Both the position numbers and the translations under genes were made by a program. A model generated the notes under the pieces. It did no database searches. It was not told where the DNA came from and was given only the letters and a program-made list of their open reading frames with translations. Shown one piece after another: positions 1-10,460 of a stretch of DNA of 64,000 nt. Every line of letters starts with the position of its first letter. The stretch's first letter is position 1. Source of the DNA: Otis tarda (Eukaryota > Chordata > Aves > Otidiformes > Otididae); assembly GCA_026413225.1 (NCBI GenBank), contig CM048552.1:21813001-21877000 (forward strand), written 5' to 3'.

Positions 1-2569
1 ATGTATTATTTTCTCCAATATTTCAGACTCCTGTAGGTATTGTGCATCTCATTCTGGAGTGCAGTAGTAATAAAAATACACAAAACTTCACTAACGGTTT
101 TCTAATGAACTCCTTAAAAGAAGGCATTAGGGACCTTTTAGTTTTACTGCAACAATGAATATAGAAGGCTGTGAAAACACAGCTTCAGAATAAAGAAGAT
201 GAAAAAAATCTGTGTCATTTCTTTCTGGCAATAATTTCTTCAGTCTTGCAAATCTTTACGTTAAATTTTGTTTCAAAAGAAGGAAGTGAAGCTGACCTAC
301 GTTTTTATCCTATAATGAATACCTTAATTATCATCAAAGCACTGACCTACTGCCATTTACGAGAGCTGCAGTGGCTGATAATCGCCATAAATAATAGATT
401 CTAATCTAAGTAGGTTAACTGCTCAGATTGAAATGCATGGCCATTCCTGCCTCCTGCATTCCACCTGGACCTCTGAGTGACTTCTAATAATGCTGCAGTA
501 ATATTTGTTAGGCTCCTCAGGTCAGACACTCCACACCTGAAGAAATTATCCCCCAAATTGTTCCATTAGCTTGTCTGTGGTGTTGTTTTCATCACCACCA
601 GACTCGCTCCTGTAAGAAAGAAGTAAAATTTTCACAAACTCCTTTCAAATTCTACACATTACTGAAAAAAAAATGGAAAAGAAAAGGAAATTAGAATAGC
701 AGAAGGGAGAGGAAAAACACAAGGATGCTGAGGGCTGAGTCTCTTTTGTATTCATAGACACAAAAGCAAGACGAATGCAAAATGAATTTAAAACACTACC
801 AGAAGCTCCTTTAATCTTGCACAGTTGCAAATGATTATATAACATATATGACTGGAGAATAAAGTCCATGGTCTCTTTTGGATTTAATTTTCTCTTTTTT
901 GACCAAGTAAAAAGGACAGGTATATTTAATGGTTGTCACTAACACAGGGATATGTGCACATGCTTGATATCACTGCTTCTGGAATAACCAATTAGCAACT
1001 CCTACATGTTTCCCTGAGGAAAAAAAAAAATCTGTATTTTAATTTTATTTAATAGGAGTTAGTTGGTCTAACCAAATAAAATGAACAAAACAGAGTGGTG
1101 TTAAAATGTGAAGATCTCTCTGGAAGCCCATTGGTGCATTGCTGTTGTTAAATGATTCAGTGGTCTGTCTAACACTTCTGAGATGTGACATAGTGTAATA
1201 TTTAAAGGGCTAACCTCCATAAATATCTTCTATCTTTTTTGTCATATGAATATATGGTTTCCATTTTGTCTCTAAAATATGATGTAAACAATATTTTTAA
1301 TGTCCCAATTTTAAACCTAGAATGAATACAGCTTTCAAAAGAGGATGATTTGTCATCAACTGTTCAATCATCAGTCTCCATATCTGTAAAAATAATGTTC
1401 ATAGACTTATTTGCTTGGCCATCAGGTGGACAAAATAACATTCACAGGATTTGTGACTAAAGTTTTATGTGCCTCCTCTTCTAAATCATCCTTGCTTTAT
1501 CTTGTGTCACCATAACAATCCTGGAGATACAGTTAGGTACAATGACACTAATCAATCCTCAGAAACTCCTCTTAAAAAGCACCAAGTTTCTCAGTTTAAA
1601 AATTATGTGGGAGCTGTATGGTGTCAATAAGACAAAAGGATGTTTTGAAGGGAATGGATTGTGCTCCCTGCCTTTTTTACCTTATGTTGAATGTCTGTCT
1701 TATTTCACTTTAAGTTCCCTTGAGCAGTATAAATGCAGCCAAGGGCATTAGAGATGCCCTAGAGTATCCCGGACAACTGTCTAGGGCTAGCAAGGCTAGC
1801 AAGTATAACACAGGATTTGTGCGAACCTCAGAAGTAGCAGCCAGAGCCTAAACAGAATGTCTCACCATACCGAAAATGACAGCAGATGACCATTTTACCC
1901 AAATTAATCCTGCTGTATATGTCTTTTACACTGAATTACAGAATGAACAAACTTCTTGTGTAATATCTATCACCATTCTTTCTAAAGAGCCACATTCACT
2001 CTTCCCCAATATATAATTTACTTGTGCCTCCTAACTTTTTTTTTTTGCTATTAATTGTCACAGTATGGAGGTCAAAGTCTACAGTCTGCAGTTTCCTATG
2101 TTCTTCTAAAATGAGATGTTTTTATAAAAATAATAATGTAATTATTGAATATCTGTTTTCTTCTGTCCTTCTGGCACTGAGACAACAATAAGTGGTACTT
2201 CATACATTAAGTCACTACATCCATAGTGTCATATCTGAGCTTCTTGGAACTTTTGAATGAGCACCACCTAGTCATGGTAAGATTTTATACTTCATTTCAT
2301 ACATTTGTTCTACAATGGTAGATGTAAAGATGTTGTCTTTCACTATTGTAAACTATTTTACCATTCCTATATAATCAGTATCCTGCTATTACAGCACAAA
2401 AGTTATTTCCTTTCTATTCATATTCTGAGATGACTATTGCAGCTATATTCTCAATTAACAAATGTAAACTTTATCAGAGGAAATTCAGAAGTTGTCTATT
2501 CACACTAGCTGTAATTACTGAGTGCTCCAGTTTTTCCCTAAATAGTGTCCATCTAAACTATCTATGCTT

Positions 2570-2631
2570 CTCACGCATACGAAGTGGAGCTGGAGAACCA
2601 CATGATTGCTGCTATAGATATGGACGATAAC
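2570..2631 (+). other. Possible short exon ending at a splice-donor-like site
   Basis: One frame reads through about 20 codons of balanced, protein-like composition with acidic and hydrophobic residues (roughly ELENHMIAAIDMDDNFGAVG). It runs into CAAG followed by GTAAAT, a plausible 5' splice site whose GT is at 2651-2652. A usable upstream acceptor is weak: the best is an AG after a pyrimidine-leaning stretch near 2565-2581. A stop codon lies just upstream in the same frame. I do not recognise the protein. It may be a genuine small exon, an exon of a non-coding transcript, or chance. Confidence 0.15.
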
Positions 2632-3623
2632 TTTGGGGCAGTAGGGCAAGGTAAATTTCTTATATATGTGAACCAATCAATCCATCTGCTTTGGTATGAG
2701 TTTGAGCTACTTGTGATGTTTTTCATCCTCTGACTGAGCATTACTATAGGAGTCCCATGAACAGGTATAAAATTGTTTGAATTAGAATTATATGAACACA
2801 GGTTATGTCACTTTCTGCTAATGTGTGTTTGCTCTGTATTGGCCTGTGGTCTTTGAACTGTTCAGTCATTAAAGGAGTGGGAGGAAAAGAGGGAAATAAG
2901 GCAATAGGCTCTTGCTGTTGCTCAACAGTATCACTGTTTGTCTCAGATTGGCGAGCCACAGCACGTTGGCATAGATGCAGTGTTTAACAGTGATGCCTGA
3001 ATAGAAATGTGCCAATTTTGGCTCCAGAGCTGCCACAAGAGTTTTTTCCTTAATTTTTAATGTTCACTCTTATTTATTCATTCATTTATGAAATAAAAAA
3101 TTAGCAAGTTGCCTTCATAGCACTGTCTAAGAAATATCAAAGACTGGGAAACTCCATGTCCACAAGCTGTTGCTACTCTCTATATAACTATTGCTATATA
3201 GTTTCTTGGATTAAAAGAGAATTAAAAATAACAAAACACAACCTGAAGCAAAATTAAAAACAGTAATTCAGAAGATTTGCATATGAATGTGTTTGTGTAT
3301 GTACGGATATACATAAGTCTGCCATGCTGGAAGAATTCCAGCAAACATTGTTCATAGGCTTTTGCAAACAAGCATCTTCAAAAATAATATTAAAATTAAA
3401 TATATTAAAATATTATTTTTTTCCTTATTTATTATTTTGTGTTGCTTCAGTGTGTATCATCAACCTCAGGAAAAAAAAGGTTATGTAATGACCGAACTAT
3501 GAGAAATTATTAGAGATTAAACTAAGAGGCAGAAAAGAAAATGTAGAAACAGATAAAGATCATGAGTTTACTCTGAGTGCTACGGATGTCTCTTGCCACT
3601 GGGTTTCTATTTTCAAATAGCTT

Positions 3624-3657
3624 TTGGTAATTCTGGTGATTTGGTAATTTTGGTGAT
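3624..3657. repeat. 17-bp tandem duplication (2 copies)
   Basis: Two adjacent 17-bp units beginning TTGGTAATT differ by one base (C/T in the middle). They are followed directly by a run of A. This is a recent local duplication with no visible function. Confidence 0.85.
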
Positions 3658-4106
3658 TAAAAAAAAAAAACCCAGGGTTTCCAAAACTCTATGAAGAGTG
3701 GCCACACAACAATTTGGGGAACATTAACATAAAAGTCAGTTATGAATATCAGAAAGGGATTTTTTTTTTTCATTTAACTATGAGATTTGAATGGCATTAG
3801 CAGAAAACTATTATCTTCTGTGAACTATGCAGTGGCAGAAGATGATGACTCCTGTGTTAGGATATGTATGTTCTTTTTTAGAGGAAATAAATTAATTAAT
3901 GGCTTTTAGATCGGATTTGTTAGTGATTGTTATTTGATGCTTTTGAGACATCTTCATAAAGTAGGGTAGGCTTCTCAATACTAAGTGTAGAGAATTCTTA
4001 GCAGGTACATTTTCATATCCTAAATATGAACATGAAAGAAATATGTTGTGTAACTTTGGGTTAGATACTGAGCTGAAAAATGATGGTTGTACTGTTGAAG
4101 ACTTAG

Positions 4107-4288
4107 GCAGTAACTGAGAAGCTAATAGCTGAGAGAACCACCACGCTTCCTAGGACATCATGTGCACAGAGTGGAGAAGATACAGGCTGGGTTTTGAAGG
4201 GCTGCCTTAGATTTGGCATCTCAATGTACCTGTCCTCTAGAAAAACTTGGTTCTGTGAGCTGCTGCCTTGCCTGCAAAGCAGGTAAGT
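4107..4288 (+). other. Open frame ending at a consensus splice donor
   Basis: After an in-frame TAG (4104-4106) the frame stays open for 59 codons and ends inside the sequence CAG|GTAAGT, with the exon edge at 4282. That is a perfect match to the vertebrate 5' splice-site consensus. The segment is visibly less AT-rich than its surroundings. No matching strong 3' splice site is seen upstream (the best AG is at 4105-4106, with no clear pyrimidine tract), and the translation (with SGEDTGWVLKG and KTWFCELLPCLQS) is not one I recognise. It could be the first exon of a non-coding transcript or a cryptic donor. Coding status is unlikely but not excluded. Confidence 0.18.
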
Positions 4289-5159
4289 GATGCCACTTGA
4301 CTTTAGAAGGTCTGTGGAGGTGCGCAAAACTTATAACTCACCCAAGTTGTAGACTACTCTAGAACATATATCAAATTATCACTATTGTGTTTTTAATGTT
4401 TTGCATTAGAAGAAGTATTTGAGAATGCTAGCAATAAACTTGTTACAAAAAGTTGAATGAAAAAAGCTATAGTGTCCAGTCTTTACATAATTACACTAAT
4501 AAGAGGCAGTCCAGGAGCATCATGTTTCTTAGAGCTTTAGTATGAAGGGAAAAGTATGATTTTTTGCTAAAAGTTGATGATTCTGTAAATGTATATGTGT
4601 TATAGGAACAAAGGTTTGCCCCTCAATTACAGGAATGTCTTCACAGCATGCCATAGATCAATTCCAGTTCAGTAAACTAATGCGCTTTTAGTTGGAGAGC
4701 ATTTAGGGGACTGAAATACATAGGCTGTAGAAATCTATTACAAAAAACACTCACAATATCTCTCCAAAAAGTACTTTGAAGAGGTACTCTGTAATAATTT
4801 TAAAAAATGTGAAGTGATCCAGTGCTGAATATGATTTGGGCTGGTATTGCAACGATGATTAATATTTTCTCACCAGTAACAGAAATAGAGAGTGGTAGAA
4901 TATTTGCAAGAAAAAAAGCAGACAAAACCTGAAGTTTCTTGGGATCCACAAGATAAAGACACTTGTTTAAAAGTCTCTTGAAACTGTTGGCGGTCTCCCC
5001 AGTGTCCTCAGCATGACAAGGAACTTTCCTGTGTACTTCTACAGGTTGAGACAAGGAAGCAGCTGCGCTCCATACAAACGAGGAACCTGAATGCATGGTT
5101 TTGCCTTGAAATGGGTCATGAGCTAGTAAAAAAACTTATGGGTGAGGATAAGAGAACAG
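4289..5159. other. Unique sequence, no gene
   Basis: Nothing beyond AT-rich unique DNA is recognised. A frame from about 5073 reads toward the CR1 that follows, so the 5' edge of that element may lie somewhat upstream of where I place it. Confidence 0.5.
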
Positions 5160-7705
5160 CTCAAGACAAGTGAAGTCTGAATACAAACTGATAATCAAGA
5201 AGAGAAAATACACAAGCTCATTTTTAGGCAATTGGAGAAAACCTCATGTTCACAAAGCCTAGTACTTAGAAAACTTCAACTATCCTGACATCTTCTGGCA
5301 GTAACACTGGGCACAAGCAAACTAGGAGATTTTTAGAGTGCGTTGATAACAATCTCATGATACAGGTGATCGATCATCTAGCAAGAAGACATACAACGTA
5401 CTCATCTGAACTTGTTTCTCACAAACAAAGAGTAATTGATCAGGGATGTGGAGGATGAGTGCACCCTTTGCTGAAGCAGCCATCACTTTGTGGAGTTTAG
5501 GATGCCAAGAGAAGTAAGACAACTACAAGAATCACAGCCCTAGGCTTCAAGGACACAGATTTTGTCCTGTTCAAGGATCTGCTTGGCAGGGTACCAGGGC
5601 AGACTGCCTTAGAGGGAAAAGAGGCCCTAAAGAACTAGATGATGTTCAAGGATAACTCCCTTAGAGCTCAAATAGTCTATTCTGATATGCAGGAGGTGTG
5701 GTAGGAGGCCAACATGGATGAGCAAAGATCTCCTGACTAAGCTTAAATGTACAGGAGTACATAGAAGGTGGAATTGGAGAAGGCAATCAAGAAAAAACAC
5801 AGAAACATGTTTTGAGCATGTAGGCATGATGTTGGGAAAGCCAAAACCCATCTGGAGTTGAAGCTAGTGATGAACATGAGGAGCAACAAGAAGTCCTGCA
5901 GTAAGGGACTAAGCAGCAGAAGGAAAGCTGAGGAAAATGTGACACCACTGCTGCATGACACAGGGGACCTAGCGACATAAGATATAGAAAATGTTGGAAG
6001 ATTCTGTGCCTGTTTGCTTCTTTCAGCAATTTTATTTTCAATGTGGCATCCCAGATCCCTGAGCCTACTAGGACAGTCTGTGAGGACTGGAGTACAGTAG
6101 GGGAATAGTACACTTAAACAAGCTGGACATAGAAAAGTCCAGGGGACCAGATACTCCTATCCAGAGGTCATCCAGAGATGCTGAGAGATCTGATTGATAT
6201 AATTGTAAGATAAATTTCTATCAGCTTTGAATGATCACAGAAGTTGGGGGGAAATCCTGATGAATGGCAAGGATCACATCCCCTTCCAAAAGGGGAAAAT
6301 GAGGATCAACTCATGAGGTAACTCACAGATTACTCAGATTAACTTCAGTCTCTGGGAAGATTATGGACCATAATAGCTATTCAAAGCCATTTACAAAAAT
6401 AAGAAGGAGAAGAAGATGACTGGAAACAGGCAGCTTTGATATATCAAGGCCAATCATGCCTGACCACTAAGTTGCCTTTTATGAAGAGATGATTGTCTCT
6501 GTAGATGAGGGGATCATCATGTGGATGTGTTGTTTACTTGTTTACCTGTTTATCAAGGTCTTCTTCATGATCTTATAGTATCCTTGTGGTCAAACTGGAG
6601 AGATATGGTCTGGGTTGGTGGATGATTAGATAGCTGGAAAATTGTCTGGACTATCAGCCTGAAGGGGTGGTTGTTAGTGAAACAAAATCCAGCTGGCAGC
6701 TGGTTATTAACAGTGTCACTCAGGAGTCTATACTGGGACCAACACCATTTCATGTATCTATTAACAACTTTGAGAATGGAGTAAATTACACACCCTGGAA
6801 GACTGTGGATGACAAAAAACTGTGGGAAGCAGTCACTAAGCTGGACGGTAGGGCTGTTTTTCAGAGGGATCTGAACAGATTGGAAGAATAGGCCAACAGA
6901 AATTGTATGTAAGTTCAAAAATGTAATGCAAAGTCCTGAATCTGTGACAGAATAACATCAAGTAACAATACAAGCTGGACTCCAATTGGGTAGAAATAGC
7001 TCTGCAGGAAGGTGGAAAAAAAAGCTGAACATGTGACCACAATTTGACTTTGTAGTGAAGAAAGTAATCCATATCTTGGGCCACACTTAATATGTGTAGT
7101 CATCAGATTGAGAGAAGTTATCCCCTTCTATTCAGCATTTGTGAGACCTCATTTGGAGCACTGCATCCTGTTTTTGTATTTCCAGTACAAGAAAAACAGT
7201 GACAAAATGTGGCAAATCTAGCAGATGATCACCAAGTTGATCAGGAGGCTGGAGGACAGGAGGTCTGAAAAGAGGCTAAAGGAACAGGGTTCATTCAGTT
7301 TTGCTATGATCATGGTGAGAGTTGACTATTATCTTCAATTAGCTAGTGGTACCTAATCTTCCTAATGCTAATATCTATTCTTTTTACCTGATAGAGAAGA
7401 CAGAGCCAGACTCTTCTCAGAAGTGCACAGTGATAGGACAAGAGGCAATGGACACAACTTGAAACACAGGATATTCCAATTAGAAACAAGGAGTAATCTT
7501 TTCAACATGAGGATATCAAGATTAGGAACAGAGACCTAGATAGACCATGGAATATCTGTCCTTGCAGACACCCAAAACTCACCTGAGCAGGGCCCTGAGC
7601 AACCTGATATAGTTGGACCTGCTTCAAACAAAGAGTTGGACCAGTTAACTTTCTGAGGTCACTTATAATCTGAATTATTCAATGATTCTATAATTCTATG
7701 ATTCT
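5160..7705 (+). mobile_element. CR1 LINE, old 5'-truncated copy
   Basis: This is a degenerate chicken-repeat-1 non-LTR retrotransposon in sense orientation. From about 5270 the sequence follows CR1 ORF2: the end of the endonuclease (an N-F-N-Y-P-D-I version of the GDFNHPDI block), then the linker segment (around 5540-5780, recognisable by the 'GLLGRV...' type reading and the block that normally reads 'ACMDEQ..LLTKLK'). The reverse transcriptase follows at about 6000-6900, then the C-terminal region and 3' UTR (7100-7680). The 3' end is TTCAATGATTCTATAATTCT, the CR1 tail octamer array in worn form, ending near 7705. Many stops and indels relative to the family make this an old insertion. It points toward the CR1 at 9087-10273, which lies on the other strand, so the two are tail to tail. 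Confidence 0.9.
6667..6891 (+). pseudogene. CR1 reverse transcriptase fragment (palm motifs)
   Basis: A 74-codon open frame preserves part of the CR1 ORF2 reverse transcriptase. Residues 18-25 read TQESILGP, corresponding to the PQGSILGP block. Residues 46-52 read TVDDKKL, corresponding to the FADDTKL active-site block with both aspartates kept (48-49). Residues 64-74 match the QRDLDRLE helix. The first of the motif's aromatic positions is lost and the rest of the domain is frame-disrupted, so it cannot encode an active enzyme. The start codon here is accidental. Confidence 0.85.
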
Positions 7706-9086
7706 TCTGTGCAGCTCTCCCTAATACTAGTGCCTAGAATGTCATAGACAATTAATTAGAGTTGCACCCTGTTATACTCTGTATACCTTAGATAATTGTG
7801 TTAGGATGATGTTTATTAAAAGAGGATTGTTGCTTATAAAGGGGTACAACGTGTTGCAGTTTGTCAATTGTCCTGACAAACTACTTTGATACAAGAAAAC
7901 AAAAAGTGAAAAAAAGGAGTATATTTTTGCTAATTCTAAATAGAAACAATTAACTTACAAAGATTAGAAAGGCACATAACTAAGACTAAAATAAAATAAT
8001 TTATCTAGATATGTTTTCAATAAAATATAAGAGATGTTGGTCATATGTTATTATCCAAATATCAAAGTTGAGAGCCATGACATTAAGGAACTTAGTTGCT
8101 ATGAGAGTATATGTCATTTTAAAGAAGATAAAGGATGCAGATTTCCTTTTATATCCAGTTCTCTAGTGCATTCCTTTACACTTAAATCTCCCCTCTTCCT
8201 TCTCTCTACACTCAGATTTCTCCTCTTCCTTCCCTCAAGAATTCTCAATCACTAAGCCATTTTGAAAGAAGTTTTGTCTACTTATGGACTGTGAATTGCT
8301 TGCACCTCTGTGGAAAAGCCATTTCCTTGATAAGGTAATTTTCCTCTTTCCTCATGGTAAATCATTTAACAACTTGAGATGACTAAACTATAAACAATTT
8401 TTTAATACAATATGGTGAAAACCAGACAATTTTCTATCATTTTTGATACTTTTTAAAATTGATTGTAATTTTTTTCTTTAATATATTAATTTTTATATTT
8501 CTTACAAGCATACAAATTGACGAGCATTTTTTATATAGTCATATGCACAATGTTGCTGTATGGAGCTAATTATCAGGTATGGATTAACAGTAAGCATGAT
8601 GGTAGTTAAATACTAGTGGTTATAAAAGGTTCTGAGAGATTGTCCTTTAAACCAGCTTAGAGAAATATGGCGCAAAAAACCCTGCACCTACAACTTAAAA
8701 ATCCTGGTAGGATCTTCCCAAATCCTCAAGGCAAAAGTACCCTTGGGAACACAGTCTGTATTCCGTGGAGAGAAATCTCAGCCCATATGAATGGGTGGAA
8801 AAATAGATACTTTACTGAAACCCCAGTAATAGATGAATACTTATTTTACTGAAAACAAACACATTCACTCATGATAAAAGATGAAAGCAGGGTTGTAGAA
8901 AGTGCTTAGCTATGCATTCTGTAAAGACTTCATAAGCATTACATGGGAAAAGCATGATCCAAGGAATTACAAGCAAGTTCCCAACACAGCACATTTCCGA
9001 GAGAAACAAGTACAAATAAGATTCCTACCATCACAGACACATATACAAAAGCACACTCATCAAAAAACATTCACCAAGGCACTCAG
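7706..9086. other. Unique AT-rich sequence between two CR1 copies
   Basis: About 1.4 kb with no gene. It holds a 30-bp tandem duplication in a pyrimidine-rich stretch (8177-8236) and AT-rich DNA around 8400-8530. A 61-codon frame at 8667 has no family resemblance. Confidence 0.6.
8177..8236. repeat. 30-bp tandem duplication, 2 copies
   Basis: Units 8177-8206 and 8207-8236 both start TACACT and end in a CTCTTCCTT-type pyrimidine run. They match at 25 of 30 positions, and all five differences are transitions. This is an aged local duplication. Confidence 0.85.
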
Positions 9087-10273
9087 TTGGTCGTCTAATC
9101 CAAACCACCTGCAAGGAACAGGGACATCTGCAACTAGATCAGGTTGCTGAGTCCCGTCCAACCTGGCCTTGAATGTTTCCAGGGATGGGGAAACTACCTC
9201 TCTGGGCAACCTATTCCAGTGTTTCAACAACCTCATAATAAAAAAATTATTTCTATCTAGTTTAAATCTACCTCACTATAGTTTAAAACAATTACCCTTT
9301 GTCCTATCACAACAAGCCCTACTAAAAGGGCTTTCCTATAAGCCCACTTTAAATACTAGAAGGCCACTAAAAGGTCTCCCTCCAGAGAGGGAGTCTCTTC
9401 TCCAGACTGGACAGCGCCAGCTCCCTCAGCCTGTCCCCCATAGGAGAGGTGCTCTAGCCCTCTGATCATCTTCATGACCCTCCTCTGGACTCATTCCAAC
9501 AGGTCCACGTCCTTCTTACGTTGGGGGCTCCAGAGCTGGACGCAGTACTCCAGGTGGGGTCTCACAAGAGCAGAGTAGATGGGGAGAATCACCTCCCTCA
9601 ACCTGCTGGCCACGCTTCTTTTGGTGCAGCCCAGGATGTGATTGGCTTTCTGGGCTGCAAGAACATGTTTTTAGCTCATGTTGAACTTCTCATCCACTAG
9701 TACCTCCAAGTCTTTCTCCTCGTGTCTACTTGCAATCCATTCTCCACCCAGCCTGCATCTGTGCTTGGGAATGCCCTGACCCATGTGCAGGACCTTGCAC
9801 TTGGCTCTGTTGAACTTCATGAGGTTTGCACAGGTCCACCTCTCCAGTCTGTCAAGGTCCCTCTGGATGTTATGCCTTCCCTCCAGCATGCTGACCGCAC
9901 CACAAAGCTTGGTGTCATCAGCAAACTTGCTGAGACTGCACTCTATCCTACTGTCCATGTCGCTGACAAATGTGTTGGTCCCAATACCTCATCGCTGGTC
10001 TCCACTTGGGCATCGAGCCATTGACCACCACTCTCTGAGTGCAGCCATTCAACCAATTTCTTATGCACTGAATGGTCCATCCGTCAAATCAATTTCTCTC
10101 CAGTTTAGAGAGAAGGATGTCATGCAGGACAGTGTCAAATGCCTGCACAAGTCCAGGTAGATGATACCAGTTCCTTGTCCTTTATCCACAGATGCTGTAA
10201 CTGCCTCATAGAAGGCCACCAAATTGGTCAGGCATGACCTGCCCTTAGTAAAGCCATGTTGGCTGTCACCAAG
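9087..10273 (-). mobile_element. CR1 LINE 3' part, minus strand
   Basis: The + strand shows the reverse complement of CR1 from its 3' UTR (9087-9360) through the C-terminal 'LLERVQRRA' region (9460-9560) and the reverse transcriptase (to 10273). The match to the family is close, including the segment that in sense reads FADDTKLCGAV and, further upstream, [20 protein letters not shown]. Compared with the usual CR1, about 40 bases are missing near 9975-10000. The element is 5'-truncated, as most CR1 copies are, and ends at 10273 where an LTR fragment begins. The terminal (ATTCTATG)n is not preserved at the 9087 end. It is less worn than the copy at 5160-7705. Confidence 0.92.
9671..9958 (-). 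pseudogene. CR1 reverse transcriptase fragment with FADD motif
   Basis: A 95-codon minus-strand frame covers the palm/thumb part of CR1 reverse transcriptase. FADDTKL is at residues 12-18 (catalytic aspartates 14 and 15), followed by the IQRDLDRLERW helix (31-41) and the conserved 'KFNRAKCKVLHMGQG' stretch (48-62). The fingers part lies upstream in another frame (10061-10273), where [12 protein letters not shown] and [11 protein letters not shown] are legible. The split frame shows the copy is dead although its active-site motif is intact. Confidence 0.9.
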
Positions 10274-10274
10274 G

Positions 10275-10460
10275 CTGCCAGCCTTCTCACTGGCATAAGG
10301 ACATAAGAAGCTGAAAAGTCCTTGACTTAGTGTAAGCATTACTTAGCAACAACTAAAACATCTATGTGTTATCAACTTTATTATCATACTGAATCCAAAA
10401 CACAGCAGTATACCAGCTACTAGGTTTAAAATTAACTCTATCCCAGCCAAAACTAGAACA
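10275..10460 (-). mobile_element. Avian endogenous retrovirus LTR, 5' fragment
   Basis: The reverse complement follows the first ~185 bases of a common avian LTR group that normally opens TGTYCTGGTTTYGGCTGGGA and then carries AGTTAATTTT, a GTAGCTGGTATA segment and the AAGTCAAGGACTTTTCAGCTT segment. All of these are visible here in worn form, with the LTR start at 10460. Only the 5' part is present, and it abuts the CR1 at 10273. No internal viral region is seen. I treat it as an old fossil fragment. It is related to the three larger LTRs in the window by superfamily but belongs to a different subfamily. Confidence 0.8.

Larger units (their letters stand above)
1..4106. other. AT-rich unique sequence, no gene
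   Basis: This stretch carries no recognisable gene or transposable element. Its open frames are short (under about 75 codons), overlap in several frames and have no family-like composition. Local structure is limited to A or T runs (for example near 1020, 2037 and 3660), an AT-rich patch around 3375-3425, and a 17-bp unit repeated twice at 3624-3657. One short segment near 2570-2631 reads like a coding exon and is listed separately. Confidence 0.6.
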
